Source of the DNA: Nocardioides litoris
Lineage (GTDB): Bacteria; Actinomycetota; Actinomycetes; Propionibacteriales; Nocardioidaceae
DNA: 64,000 nucleotides
Reading direction: 5' to 3'
NCBI RefSeq assembly: GCF_006346315.1
Contig: NZ_VDMR01000001.1
Span: 1,550,001 to 1,614,000 of the forward strand
Program-made: the position numbers and the translations under genes
Notes under the pieces: generated by a model
Told to the model about the DNA's origin: nothing
Seen by the model: the letters and a program-made list of their open reading frames with translations, nothing else
Databases searched by the model: none
In this document: positions 24,808 to 33,275 of the stretch, piece by piece
Layout of the letters: the number at the start of each line of letters is the position of its first letter
Position numbering within the stretch: position 1 is the stretch's first letter

Positions 24808-25323
24808 ATGAGCACCGAGACCACCGAGGCCACCCCGGCGATGCAGGCCACCAGCGCCCCGACCGACGACGGCGAGGTGCACATCCGGCTGGCCGTCACG
24901 CCCGAGGACGTCGAGGCCGCGGCGCACCTGTTCGAGTACGACCTGCGCCCCGACGCCGTACGCCGGTTCCTCGGCGACGGTGGCCACCACCTCGTGCTCG
25001 CCTGGCTCGACGGCACCCCGGTCGGCATGATCACGGTGATCGAGCTGACCTACCCCGACCGCGGCACCGAGATGTTCATCTACGACATGCGCGTCGACGA
25101 CGACCACCGCGGCAGCGGCATCGCCCACGCGATGCTCGACTCGCTCGAGAGCCTGGCCCACGACACGCTGTGCGAGGGCGTCTGGGTCGTCACCGGCACC
25201 GGGGACAAGAACGCCGGCGCCCGGGCGACCTTCGCCAGCCGCGGCGCCGAGGAGGACCGCGACCGCGTGCGCTACTCCTGGCGCACCGGCGCCCCGCAGG
25301 ACCCCGCCCCGACCGAGGGGTGA
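24808..25323 (+). CDS. GNAT-family N-acetyltransferase
   Basis: 171 residues. The acetyl-CoA pyrophosphate loop is MRVDDDHRGSGIAHAML (R/Q-x-x-G-x-G/A form), after LVLAWLDGTPVGMITVIELTYPDRGTEMFIYD. The order of HHLVLA ... GTEMFIYDMRV ... VWVVTGTGDKNAGARATFASRGAEED resembles the AAC(3)-I type group of GNATs, but the acceptor substrate cannot be told and no resistance role is claimed. A 25-residue Thr/Ala-rich N-terminal extension is probably disordered. ATG 27 bases after thrS, possibly co-transcribed. Confidence 0.85.
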   Translation: MSTETTEATPAMQATSAPTDDGEVHIRLAVTPEDVEAAAHLFEYDLRPDAVRRFLGDGGHHLVLAWLDGTPVGMITVIELTYPDRGTEMFIYDMRVDDDHRGSGIAHAMLDSLESLAHDTLCEGVWVVTGTGDKNAGARATFASRGAEEDRDRVRYSWRTGAPQDPAPTEG

Positions 25324-25358
25324 GCGGCGGGCCGGCCGCCCTTCCTAGGGTGGTCGGC

Positions 25359-25826
25359 ATGCCGCGCAAGATCGCCACCGCCGACCGCGTCTCGCTCGAC
25401 GAGCTGCTCGACTTCGTCCGGCCCCGTCACCACTTCGTGCTGGTGACGCGGCGCCAGGACGGCAGCCCGCAGGTCAGCCCGGTCACCGGCGGCGTCGACG
25501 ACGAGGGCCGCCTGGTCGTCTCGACCTACCCCGAGCGCGCCAAGACCGCCAACGCTCGGCGCCACCCCGAGGTGTCGGTGCTGGTGCTCGGCGACGAGTT
25601 CGACAGTGCCTGGGTGCAGGTCGACGGCACCTGCGAGGTCATCGACCCGCCCGACTCGGTCGAGCCGCTGGTCGACTACTTCCGCAGCATCGCGGGCGAG
25701 CACCCCGACTGGGACGAGTACCGCCGGGCCATGCGCGACCAGGGCAAGTCCCTGCTCCGCATCACCCCGACCCGGTGGGGACCCGTCGCCACCGGCGGCT
25801 TCCCGCCGCGCCTCGCCGACGCCTGA
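25359..25826 (+). CDS. PPOX-class F420-dependent oxidoreductase (Rv1155-like)
   Basis: 155 residues, flavin-reductase-like split barrel. FVRPRHHFVLVTRRQDGSPQVSPVTGGVDDEGRLVVSTYPERAKTANARRHPEVSV is the typical start of actinobacterial PPOX F420 proteins (compare TxRxDGxPxxxPV and RxAKxxNLRRDPRV). The end, LLRITPTRWGPVATGGFPPRL, also fits. F420 rather than FMN as cofactor is inferred from the family. The dimer binds the cofactor at the interface. It is the only F420-type split-barrel protein in this window. Confidence 0.85.
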   Translation: MPRKIATADRVSLDELLDFVRPRHHFVLVTRRQDGSPQVSPVTGGVDDEGRLVVSTYPERAKTANARRHPEVSVLVLGDEFDSAWVQVDGTCEVIDPPDSVEPLVDYFRSIAGEHPDWDEYRRAMRDQGKSLLRITPTRWGPVATGGFPPRLADA

Positions 25827-25833
25827 GGGCCCC

Positions 25834-26289
25834 TCACCCCAGCCGTCGTACGACGGCGCCGAGCGCGCGCTGGAGCACGTCGACCTCGGCGGGGGAGAGG
25901 TCGGCGAAGACCAGGTCGCGCACGAGCCGGGCGTGCCCCGGGGCGGCGCGGTCGATGGCCGCGCAGCCGGCGTCGGTGACGACCACCCAGGCGCCGCGGC
26001 CGTCGTCGGCGTGGTCGGTCTTGTCGAGCAGGCCGCGGCCGGCCATCCGGCGTACGTGGTGGGAGCACCGGCTGCGCTCCCAGCCCAGCGACGACGCCAG
26101 GTCGCCGACCCGGAGCCGCCCGTCGGGGGCCTCGGTGAGGGCCACGAGCACGTCGTAGTCGCTCAACGACAGGCCGGAGTCCTCCTGCAGCTGCCGGTTG
26201 AGGGCGGTGGGCAGGGCCGTCCCGAGTGCGACCCAGTGCCTCCAGGCGCGCTGCTGGTCGGGGGAGAGCCAGGGCTCGTCGTCGGTCAC
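25834..26289 (-). CDS. MarR-family transcriptional regulator
   Basis: 151 residues; winged-helix DNA-binding core with recognition helix in VGDLASSLGWERSRCSHHVRRMAGRGLL and wing RGAWVVVTDAG. GTG at 26289 has AGGA 8 bases upstream; an in-frame ATG at 26298 would add three residues. It is divergent from the pirin gene, and a 16-base palindrome covers the shared promoter region, so it probably represses pirin and itself and responds to a small phenolic or oxidant. MarR-pirin pairs of this kind are common. Confidence 0.9.
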   Translation of the reverse strand: MTDDEPWLSPDQQRAWRHWVALGTALPTALNRQLQEDSGLSLSDYDVLVALTEAPDGRLRVGDLASSLGWERSRCSHHVRRMAGRGLLDKTDHADDGRGAWVVVTDAGCAAIDRAAPGHARLVRDLVFADLSPAEVDVLQRALGAVVRRLG

Positions 26290-26308
26290 GCAGGCCATCC
26301 TACGGAAT

Positions 26309-26324
26309 AGTTGACACGTCACCT
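26309..26324. promoter_or_regulatory. MarR-type operator between marR-like and pirin genes
   Basis: AGTTGAC-AC-GTCACCT, arms matching at 6 of 7 positions, in the 49-base divergent gap. It includes a TTGACA, which could be the -35 of the pirin promoter. Binding would shut both promoters. Confidence 0.55.
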
Positions 26325-26338
26325 AAGTTGCGAGCAGC

Positions 26339-27106
26339 ATGACGACCATGAAGCTCGAGCCCATGATCGATGTCCGCCGCGCCGAGGACCGGTACAAGAC
26401 CCGCATCGACTGGCTCGACAGCAAGCACTCGTTCTCCTTCGGCCACCACCACGACCCGCGCAACACCCACCACGGGCTGCTGCTGGTCAACAACGACGAC
26501 GTCGTCGACCCCGGCACCGGCTTCGACACTCACCCGCACCGCGACATGGAGATCGTCACCTGGGTCCTCCAGGGCTCCCTGGTCCACCAGGACTCCACCG
26601 GCCACAACGGCGTCATCTACCCCGGCCTGGCCCAGCGGATGAGCGCCGGCCGCGGCATCCTGCACTCGGAGAAGAACGACTCCTGGCGGCTGCAGGGCGA
26701 CGCCCACCGCGACCCGGTCCACTTCGTGCAGATGTGGGTCGTGCCCGACGAGCGCGGCATCGACCCGGGCTACGAGCAGCTGGAGGTCGACGCCGAGCTG
26801 ATGAGCGGCGCGCTCGTCCCGGTCGCCTCCGGCATGCCCGAGCACGACGGCGCCTCGGCCATCCGCATCCGCAACCGGTACGCCGCGCTCCACGCCGCCC
26901 GGCTCCAGCCCGGCCAGTCCGTCGAGCTGCCGGACGCGCCGTTCCTGCACCTGTTCGTCCCCCGCGGTGCGGTGGTCCTCGAGGGCGCGGGCGAGCTCGC
27001 CACGGGCGACGCGGTCCGCTTCACCGCCACCGGCGGCCAACGCGTCACCGCGACCGAGGCCGCCGAGGTCCTGGTGTGGGAGATGCACGCCGCGATCGCG
27101 TCCTGA
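26339..27106 (+). CDS. Pirin-family protein (quercetinase-like bicupin)
   Basis: 255 residues, two cupin folds. The N-terminal cupin has FSFGHHHDPRN and the metal-binding pattern FDTHPHRDMEIVTWVLQG...VIYPGLAQRMSAGRGILHSE, giving the three His and one Glu of pirins such as YhhW. The C-terminal cupin (APFLHLFVPRGAVVLEGAGELATGDAVRFT) lacks metal ligands. Such proteins bind Fe and some cleave quercetin. The substrate is not known. ATG at 26339 (ATG 26348 is an alternative). Divergent MarR regulator upstream; VOC gene 26 bases downstream. Confidence 0.92.
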   Translation: MTTMKLEPMIDVRRAEDRYKTRIDWLDSKHSFSFGHHHDPRNTHHGLLLVNNDDVVDPGTGFDTHPHRDMEIVTWVLQGSLVHQDSTGHNGVIYPGLAQRMSAGRGILHSEKNDSWRLQGDAHRDPVHFVQMWVVPDERGIDPGYEQLEVDAELMSGALVPVASGMPEHDGASAIRIRNRYAALHAARLQPGQSVELPDAPFLHLFVPRGAVVLEGAGELATGDAVRFTATGGQRVTATEAAEVLVWEMHAAIAS

Positions 27107-27132
27107 CCACCCGAGACCGAGGAGACGACGAG

Positions 27133-27648
27133 ATGACCCAGCCCGACACCGACGCGCCGATCGACCTGGAGGCCGTGGAGGCCGAGCGCGCCCGCATCCG
27201 CGAGGCGCACCTGCGACCCGCGGGGGAGCGGCCGGCGTCGTCGGCCCGCGGCCTGCACCACACCGCGCTCATCAGCAGCGACGTCGAGCGGACCGTCCGC
27301 TTCTACCAGGACCTCCTGGAGTTCCCGCTCACCGAGCTCATCGACAACCGGGACTACCCGGGGTCCTCGCACTTCTTCTTCGACATCGGCCACGGCAACC
27401 TGCTCGCGTTCTTCGACTTCCCCGGGCTCGACGTCGGCCCGTACGCCGAGGTGCTGGGCGGCCTGCACCACTGCGCGATCTCGGTCGACCCGGCCCACTG
27501 GGACCGGCTGGTCGGCAAGCTCGAGGCCGCCGGCGTCGAGCACGTCGTGCACAGCGGGGTGTCGGTCTACTTCCGCGACCCGGACGGGGCGCGGATCGAG
27601 CTGATCGCCGACCCGCTGGGCGAGATGTACGGCGAACGGGTGTTGTGA
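27133..27648 (+). CDS. VOC-family (glyoxalase/extradiol dioxygenase-like) protein
   Basis: 171 residues. A single VOC module pair: GLHHTALISSDVERTVRFYQDLLEFPLTELID, with the first metal His in LHHTA, FFDIGHGNLLAFFDF, then LHHCAISV and the final Glu in DPDGARIELIAD. The metal-binding H/E set suits a metalloenzyme such as a glyoxalase or dioxygenase. No substrate can be named. It is likely in an operon with pirin, so the pair may act on an aromatic or flavonoid-like compound sensed by the MarR protein (inference). Confidence 0.85.
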   Translation: MTQPDTDAPIDLEAVEAERARIREAHLRPAGERPASSARGLHHTALISSDVERTVRFYQDLLEFPLTELIDNRDYPGSSHFFFDIGHGNLLAFFDFPGLDVGPYAEVLGGLHHCAISVDPAHWDRLVGKLEAAGVEHVVHSGVSVYFRDPDGARIELIADPLGEMYGERVL

Positions 27649-27672
27649 CGACGCCCTGACGAGGTCCGCACA

Positions 27673-27701
27673 AGTTACCGAGACGTAGTGTCGCGGTAAC
27701 T
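27673..27701. promoter_or_regulatory. TetR-type operator upstream of the AurF-like gene
   Basis: Inverted repeat AGTTACC-N15-GGTAACT (29 bases) 67 bases upstream of the diiron oxygenase start. A TetR gene ends the same operon, so self-regulation is likely. A further ACACGTGT palindrome lies at about 27713-27720. Confidence 0.5.
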
Positions 27702-27767
27702 CTTTACACGCAACACGTGTCGCACTAACGTCGACGGAGTTCGCTCCCGACGACGCGAGGTGACCCC

Positions 27768-28772
27768 ATGACCAGCACGCTCGAGCCCACCGAGACCGCC
27801 GCCGAGCGGCACGAGGCGCCGTTCCAGACCTACGAGGAGCGCCTGCGCACGCTCAGCGAGGCCTCCGTCGACCAGCACTTCGACGCCTTCCTCGACATCG
27901 ACTGGGACCACCCCGACTTCGCGATCGACCCGACCGACGAGCGCTGGGTCCTCCCCGCCACCGACGTGCTCGGGCGGCACGCGTGGTACCGCGGGCTCCC
28001 GAAGGACGAGCAGATCCGCATCGGCCTCTACCGCCAGGCCAACATCACCAAGGTCGGCCTGCAGTTCGAGCAGGTGCTGATCGCCGGCCTGATGAACTAC
28101 GCCTTCGGCCTGCCCAACGGCTCCCCGGAGTTCCGCTACTCCACGCACGAGGCGACCGAGGAGTGCCACCACACCCAGATGTTCCAGGAGTTCGTCAACC
28201 GCTCCGGCCAGGACGTCCGGGGCGGGTCGGTGTTCTTCCGCGGCATCAGCCCGTTCCTCCCGCTGGCCGCCCGGATCGCGCCGTTCGGCTTCTTCTACGG
28301 CGTCCTCGCCGGCGAGGAGCCGATCGACCACGTGCAGAAGTCGGTGCTGCGCGCCGGTCGCGAGATGCACCCGCTCCTCGAGCGGATCATGCAGATCCAC
28401 GTCGCCGAGGAGGCCCGCCACATCGGCTTCGCCCACCAGTACCTCGAGCACAAGGCCCCGCGGCTCTCCCGCGCCGAGCGTGCCGTGCTGTCGATCGTGG
28501 TGCCCGTGGTCATGAAGTGGCTGTGCAACGAGATCATCGTCCCGAGCAAGAAGGCCCAGCAGGACATGGGCATCCCGGACTCGGTGATGAAGGAGCTCTA
28601 CTGGAGCGGCGAGGAGGCCCAGAAGTTCCTGCGCGACCTCTTCGGTGACGTGCGGATGCTCGCCGAGGACACCGGGATGATGAACCCCGTCTCCCGTCGC
28701 GTGTGGCGCGCCCTGGGCATCGCCGGGCGCAGCTCGCGCTTCCGCAGCCAGCCCGCCTCCGCTGCCGCCTGA
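27768..28772 (+). CDS. AurF-like diiron oxygenase (p-aminobenzoate N-oxygenase family)
   Basis: 334 residues; ferritin-like four-helix fold of the AurF family, which oxidises aryl amines to nitro compounds. All seven diiron ligands of AurF have counterparts with the same spacing: E101, E132 and H135 (ATEECHHTQMF), E184 (AGEEPID), H211, E215 and H218 (IHVAEEARHIGFA). It should therefore bind two irons and activate O2. The natural substrate is unknown. It is followed by a ferredoxin/ferredoxin reductase fusion that can feed electrons, and by a TetR gene. ATG with GAGGTGACCCC upstream. Confidence 0.88.
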   Translation: MTSTLEPTETAAERHEAPFQTYEERLRTLSEASVDQHFDAFLDIDWDHPDFAIDPTDERWVLPATDVLGRHAWYRGLPKDEQIRIGLYRQANITKVGLQFEQVLIAGLMNYAFGLPNGSPEFRYSTHEATEECHHTQMFQEFVNRSGQDVRGGSVFFRGISPFLPLAARIAPFGFFYGVLAGEEPIDHVQKSVLRAGREMHPLLERIMQIHVAEEARHIGFAHQYLEHKAPRLSRAERAVLSIVVPVVMKWLCNEIIVPSKKAQQDMGIPDSVMKELYWSGEEAQKFLRDLFGDVRMLAEDTGMMNPVSRRVWRALGIAGRSSRFRSQPASAAA

Positions 28773-28786
28773 GCCACGGACCCGTC

Positions 28787-30457
28787 ATGGCCTACGTCGT
28801 CACGCAGTCGTGCTGCGCCGACGCCTCGTGCGTCGTCGCCTGCCCGGTCAACTGCATCCACCCCGCGCCCGGCGAGCCCGGCTTCGCCACCGCCGAGATG
28901 CTGTACGTCGACGCGGCCGCCTGCGTCGGGTGCGGGGCCTGCGCGACGGCGTGCCCGGTCGAGGCCATCAAGCCCGAGACCGCGCTGACGCCCGAGGAGC
29001 AGCCGTTCGTCGGGATCAACGCCGACTACTACGCCTGCTTCCCGCACGCCGACCGGCGGCCGCTGGCCGTCGTGCCCCCGCAGCGGCGGCTCGCCGACCG
29101 CGGTCCGCGGCGGGTGGTCGTCGTGGGTGCCGGACCGGCGGGCCTCTACACCGCCGACGAGCTGCTCAAGCACCCCGAGGTCACCGTCGACGTGCTCGAC
29201 CGGCTGCCCACGCCGTACGGGCTGGTGCGGGCGGGGGTCGCGCCCGACCACCCGCACACCAAGAAGGTCGAGCAGCTCTTCCGGGCCGTGGAGGAGCAGC
29301 CCGGCTTCCGCTACCGGCTCGGCGTCGAGGTCGGTCGCGACCTCTCGCTCGCCGACCTCGAGCAGCACTACGACGCCGTCGTGTACGCCGTCGGCGCCAG
29401 CGCCGACAGGACGCTCGGCATCGAGGGCGAGGACCTGCCCGGATCGCTCTCGGCGACCGAGGTCGTCGCCTGGTACAACGGCCACCCCGACCGGGTCGAC
29501 CTCGCCGTGCCCCTCCAGGCGTGCGCCGCCTCGGGCCGGGCGGTCGTGGTCGGCAACGGCAACGTCGCCCTCGACGTGGCCCGCATCCTCACCCGCGACC
29601 CGGCGGCCCTGGCCCGCACCGACCTGGCCGCGGTCCCGTGGTCCGCGCTCGACCGCAGCCCGGTCCGCGAGGTCGTCGTGCTCGGCCGGCGCGGTCCGGC
29701 CGACGCGGCGTTCACGCTGCCCGAGCTGGTCGGCCTGGCCGGGCTCGTCGAGGCCGGCGAGCTCGACGTCGTCGTCGACACCGGGGGAGCGGCCCTGCCC
29801 GGCGGCGGGGCACCGGGCGGTCGCAAGGCCGAGCTGCTGGCCGAGCTCGCCGCCCGTACGCCGCGCCCGGGCCTGCGCCGCGTGGTCCTGCGCTTCCACA
29901 CCCGACCCGTGCGGGTCCTCGGTGACGCCACGACCGGCGTGAGCGGCGTCGAGGTGGAGCGCGACGGCGTGCGCGAGGTGCTCGAGACCGGGTTGCTGCT
30001 GCGCGCCATCGGCTACCGCGGCCGGCCCGTCGCCGACCTGCCCTTCGACGAGGCCACCGGCACCGTGCCCCACGCCGGCGGCCGCGTGCGCCCCGGCCTG
30101 TACGTCGCGGGGTGGGTCAAGCGGGGTCCGACTGGCTTCATCGGCACCAACAAGACCTGCGCCGAGGAGACGGTCGCGTCCCTCCTCGACGACCTCGACG
30201 CGGGCCTGCCGCGGGCGCCCCGACCGACGGCCGCCCTCGACGCGCTGCTCCGCGAGCGAGGCGCCCGACCGGTCGACCTGGCCGGGTGGCGCGCGCTCGA
30301 CGCCGAGGAGCGTCGCCGCGGGGCCGCCCGCGGCCGACCCCGGAGCAAGGTCGTCGACGTCGAGGAGATGCATCGCCTCGCCCTCGCCGTCCCCGCCGCC
30401 CCGGAGCGCCGCTACCCTTCGGTCAAGGAGCTGGTCGGGAGGCTCGCCCGGTCGTGA
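28787..30457 (+). CDS. Ferredoxin-NADP reductase with fused ferredoxin domain (FprB-like)
   Basis: 556 residues. Residues 1-80 are a 7Fe/8Fe-type ferredoxin (SCCADASCVVACPVNCIHP and CVGCGACATACPVEAI). Residues about 105-556 are an FprA-type NADP reductase (FAD motif VVVVGAGPAGLYTADELL, TPYGLVRAGVAPDHP, NADP motif VVVGNGNVALDVARIL, and GWVKRGPTGFIGTNK). This is the layout of mycobacterial FprB. It likely supplies electrons from NADPH to the AurF-like oxygenase immediately upstream (14 bases). ATG at 28787; the ribosome-binding site is poor, suggesting coupling. Confidence 0.92.
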   Translation: MAYVVTQSCCADASCVVACPVNCIHPAPGEPGFATAEMLYVDAAACVGCGACATACPVEAIKPETALTPEEQPFVGINADYYACFPHADRRPLAVVPPQRRLADRGPRRVVVVGAGPAGLYTADELLKHPEVTVDVLDRLPTPYGLVRAGVAPDHPHTKKVEQLFRAVEEQPGFRYRLGVEVGRDLSLADLEQHYDAVVYAVGASADRTLGIEGEDLPGSLSATEVVAWYNGHPDRVDLAVPLQACAASGRAVVVGNGNVALDVARILTRDPAALARTDLAAVPWSALDRSPVREVVVLGRRGPADAAFTLPELVGLAGLVEAGELDVVVDTGGAALPGGGAPGGRKAELLAELAARTPRPGLRRVVLRFHTRPVRVLGDATTGVSGVEVERDGVREVLETGLLLRAIGYRGRPVADLPFDEATGTVPHAGGRVRPGLYVAGWVKRGPTGFIGTNKTCAEETVASLLDDLDAGLPRAPRPTAALDALLRERGARPVDLAGWRALDAEERRRGAARGRPRSKVVDVEEMHRLALAVPAAPERRYPSVKELVGRLARS

Positions 30458-30524
30458 CCGGCGCCCCCGCCAGCCGGAGTGGCCGCACCGGCGGCTGACG
30501 GAAGCGACTGGCGGACGGGGCGGG

Positions 30525-31217
30525 ATGGCGCAGGACGGCCGGCAGGCGCGCTGGGACAGGCACAACCAGGAGCGCCGTGCCCAGATCCTCGACGCCGCCC
30601 TGGCCGTCATCGGCGAGTCGGCGACGGGCGAGGAGTTCCACGTCCAGCAGATCGCCCAGCAGGCCGGGCTCAACCGCACGGTCGTCTACCGGCACTTCGA
30701 CGACCGTGCCGACCTCGACCGCGCCATCCGCGGGCACATCCTCGACGACCTGACGCGGGTCCTGATCCCCGAGGTCAGCCTCGACGGCACGGTCAACGAG
30801 ATCATCCGCCGCATCATCACCTCCTACGTCGACTGGGTCGTCGCCCACCCGGCGGCCCACGACTTCGCCGTGCAGGAGATGACCGGTCCGGTCGAGAGCG
30901 GCGCCCACCGCATCGCCGGCGCGGTCGGCGGCATCATCGAGGCAGCGATCGAGATGCTCGGGCCCGAGCTCGACGACGACGAGCGCGCCCTGGTCGACCC
31001 CCTGGCCCACGGCCTCGTCGGGGCGGCGTTCGCGACCGTGCGCCGCTGGATCGCCCGCGAGCCCCGCACCCCGGACGCGTCGGTGCTGGTCGAGCTGCTC
31101 TCGCAGTCGATCTGGAACCTGCTCAGCGGGCACGCCCGGCGCTTCGGTCTCGAGATCGACCCCGACCTCCCGCTCGCCGACCTGCTGCCCGACCCGGACG
31201 GGGAGCCCGCGACGTGA
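30525..31217 (+). CDS. TetR-family transcriptional regulator
   Basis: 230 residues. The N-terminal HTH is RRAQILDAALAVIGE ... VQQIAQQAGLNRTVVYRHFDDRADL, and the C-terminal ligand domain is helical (SYVDWVVAHPAAHDFAVQ). It is the last gene of the AurF-like operon and probably binds the AGTTACC palindrome at 27673. Its stop overlaps the HIT gene start (GTGA), so the HIT gene may be read through with it. The inducer is unknown. Confidence 0.9.
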   Translation: MAQDGRQARWDRHNQERRAQILDAALAVIGESATGEEFHVQQIAQQAGLNRTVVYRHFDDRADLDRAIRGHILDDLTRVLIPEVSLDGTVNEIIRRIITSYVDWVVAHPAAHDFAVQEMTGPVESGAHRIAGAVGGIIEAAIEMLGPELDDDERALVDPLAHGLVGAAFATVRRWIAREPRTPDASVLVELLSQSIWNLLSGHARRFGLEIDPDLPLADLLPDPDGEPAT

Positions 31218-31753
31218 GCGAGCCGCTGCGCCAGGACGGGATCGGCGACGGCGACGAGCTCGACCGCCTCTGGACCCCGCACCGGATGGCCTACATCCGG
31301 GGCGAGAACAAGCCCGCCGACGCCTCGTCGGGGCTGTGCCCCTTCTGCCGCATCCCGGGCCTCGACGACGCCGCCGGCCTCGTCGTACGCCGCGGGGAGC
31401 TGGCGTTCGCGGTGCTCAACCTCTACCCCTACGCCCCGGGGCACCTGATGGTCTGCCCCTACCGCCACATCGCCGACTACACCGAGACCACCGACGCCGA
31501 GGCGGCCGAGGTCGCCGACCTCACCCGACAGGCCATGCGCACCCTGCGCGCGGTCTCGGGCGCGGGTGGGTTCAACGTCGGGATGAACCAGGGCGAGGTC
31601 GCCGGTGCCGGCATCGCCGCCCACCTGCACCAGCACGTCGTCCCGCGCTGGCCCGGCGACCAGAACTTCATGCCGGTGATCGGCCGCACCAAGACCCTCC
31701 CCGAGCTGCTCACCGACACCCGCGCCCTCCTCGCCGGCGCCTGGGCCGTCTGA
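31214..31753 (+). CDS. HIT-family hydrolase/AP4A phosphorylase-like
   Basis: 179 residues. The histidine triad is HLHQHVVPRW, and the N-terminal zinc-type CPFC pair (LCPFCRIPG) is present, as in Rv2613c-type proteins, which act on diadenosine tetraphosphate. FAVLNLYPYAPGHLMVCPYRH and GGFNVGMNQGEVAGAGIAAHLHQH fix the family. In Mycobacterium this gene precedes pgsA; here a sugar importer operon is placed between them. GTG start overlapping the TetR stop. Confidence 0.92.
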   Translation: MSEPLRQDGIGDGDELDRLWTPHRMAYIRGENKPADASSGLCPFCRIPGLDDAAGLVVRRGELAFAVLNLYPYAPGHLMVCPYRHIADYTETTDAEAAEVADLTRQAMRTLRAVSGAGGFNVGMNQGEVAGAGIAAHLHQHVVPRWPGDQNFMPVIGRTKTLPELLTDTRALLAGAWAV

Positions 31754-31766
31754 GCCGTCCCGGCAC

Positions 31767-31794
31767 CGTCCCGTCGTCGTTCGACGACGGGACG
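31767..31794 (+). terminator. Perfect hairpin downstream of the HIT gene
   Basis: 13-base perfect inverted repeat CGTCCCGTCGTCG / CGACGACGGGACG with a 2-base centre, starting 14 bases after the HIT stop. There is no T-run. It probably separates the HIT transcript from the sugar operon. Confidence 0.6.
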
Positions 31795-31884
31795 ACGTCG
31801 CGAGGGCGCCGTGCGTCCGCCGTTCGTTGGGGTGAACAACAAAGATTTGCTCAAGGCCCTTGTGGAGGGGGTTTCGTGACCCCT

Positions 31885-31903
31885 ATGTTGTGCGACGCAA
31901 CAT
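31885..31903. promoter_or_regulatory. Probable ROK-repressor operator of the sugar ABC operon
   Basis: Palindrome ATGTTG-N7-CAACAT, pairing at 7 of 9 positions, 53 bases upstream of the binding-protein gene. It overlaps a TATGTT that can serve as -10, with TTGTGG 18 bases upstream as -35. A ROK repressor gene closes this operon, so it is the best candidate binder. Confidence 0.5.
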
Positions 31904-31907
31904 ATCC

Positions 31908-31921
31908 GTGACGGCGGTCAC
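31908..31921. promoter_or_regulatory. CRP-like palindrome GTGA-N6-TCAC upstream of the sugar ABC operon
   Basis: GTGACGGCGGTCAC fits the CRP core and differs from the site ahead of dctA in one inner base. It lies 4 bases after the ROK-type operator, 34 bases from the ATG. Confidence 0.5.
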
Positions 31922-31955
31922 AGACCCAGGTCACACCCGAGCGATGGAGGGGCGC

Positions 31956-33119
31956 ATGCGCCAGATGACGGGCCGCAAGGCAATGACGAAGGGCGCCCGC
32001 ACGGCGGCCCTGGCCGCGGTGGGGGTGCTGGCGTTCGGGACGCTGGCCGCCTGCGGCGACGACGGCGGCTCGGGCAGCGGCTCGGGCGGCAGCGGCGGCG
32101 GTGGCGGTGGCGAGGCCTCCGGCAAGGTCGGCGTGATCCTGCCCGACGCGACCACCTCGCCTCGGTGGGAGACCCAGGACCGGCCGAGCCTGCAGGCCGC
32201 CTTCGACGAGGCCGGCATCGAGGCCGACATCCAGAACGCCCAGGGCGACGTCGACCAGTTCGGCCGCATCTGCGACGGCATGATCAACGACCAGGTCAAC
32301 GTCATCATGATCACCAACCTGGACTCCGACTCCGGCAAGGCCTGCCTGAGCAAGGCCGCCGACGCCGGCATCCCGAGCATCGACTACGACCGCCTGACCC
32401 TCGGCGGCGGCGCATCGTACTACGTCTCGTTCGACAACGTCCGGGTCGGCGAGCTCATGGGCGAGGGCCTGATCTCCTGCCTCGACGCCGAGGACAAGGC
32501 CCAGGCCAACATCGTCTACATCAACGGCCTCGCGGCGGACAACAACGCCTCGCTGTTCAAGCAGGGCTACGAGCAGGGCCTGGCCGACAAGATCGACAGC
32601 GGCGACTACACGCTCGTCGGCGACCAGGCCGGCGACTGGGACGCCACCGTCGCGGGCAACGCGTTCGAGCAGCTGCTCACCGCCAACCAGGGCAAGATCG
32701 ACGGCGTCGTGTCGGCCAACGACACCATGGCCGGCGGCATCATCGCCCGCCTGCGTGCGCAGAACCTCAACGGCCAGATCCCGGTCACCGGCCAGGACGC
32801 CTCGGTCGAGGGCCTGCAGAACATCCTGCGCGGCGACCAGTGCATGACGGTCTACAAGAACACCAACCTCGAGGCCGAGACGGCCGCCAAGGTGGCCATC
32901 GCCCTGATCACCGGCTCCACCGACGACGCCGACGCGCTCGTCACCGGCACGGTCCCCGACACCGAGACCGGTGAGGACGTCCAGTCGATCCTGGCCGAGC
33001 CCGTCTCGGTGACCACCGAGAACATGCAGCAGGTCTTCGACGACGGCAGCGCCGACCCGGCCGAGGTCTGCTCCGGCGACCTCGCCCAGCTGTGCGAGGA
33101 GGCCGGCGTCGGCGGCTGA
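31956..33119 (+). CDS. Sugar ABC transporter substrate-binding lipoprotein (XylF-like)
   Basis: 387 residues, type I periplasmic binding fold. Lipobox LAAC near residue 29, followed by a Gly/Ser linker (about 33-53). The mature part, GKVGVILPDATTSPRWETQDRPSLQAAFDEAGI, and the later VNVIMITNLDSDSGKACLSKAADAGIPSIDYDRL and YYVSFDNVRVGELMGEGL resemble xylose-type binding proteins. ATG 31956 is chosen for the GGAGGGG 4 bases upstream; ATGs at 31944 and 31983 are alternatives. First gene of binding protein-ATPase-permease-ROK; the exact sugar is inferred only. Confidence 0.88.
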   Translation: MRQMTGRKAMTKGARTAALAAVGVLAFGTLAACGDDGGSGSGSGGSGGGGGGEASGKVGVILPDATTSPRWETQDRPSLQAAFDEAGIEADIQNAQGDVDQFGRICDGMINDQVNVIMITNLDSDSGKACLSKAADAGIPSIDYDRLTLGGGASYYVSFDNVRVGELMGEGLISCLDAEDKAQANIVYINGLAADNNASLFKQGYEQGLADKIDSGDYTLVGDQAGDWDATVAGNAFEQLLTANQGKIDGVVSANDTMAGGIIARLRAQNLNGQIPVTGQDASVEGLQNILRGDQCMTVYKNTNLEAETAAKVAIALITGSTDDADALVTGTVPDTETGEDVQSILAEPVSVTTENMQQVFDDGSADPAEVCSGDLAQLCEEAGVGG

Positions 33120-33275
33120 TCGCCGCCGTACACCGCACCCCGGCACGACCTGCACCACCCACGACCGGGGCCGCCCCACCCGCGGCGGCCTCGGTCGTGC
33201 GGCGCCCACGGGCGCCCGACCGCACGCCCGCAGCCCCGCCCGACCTGCCCGACCCCGTCCGCTGGAGGACCACCC

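Noticed and set aside
24808..25323. Aminoglycoside acetyltransferase from the AAC(3)-I resemblance
   Set aside because: The similarity is limited to general GNAT features; a resistance role cannot be supported from sequence and context.
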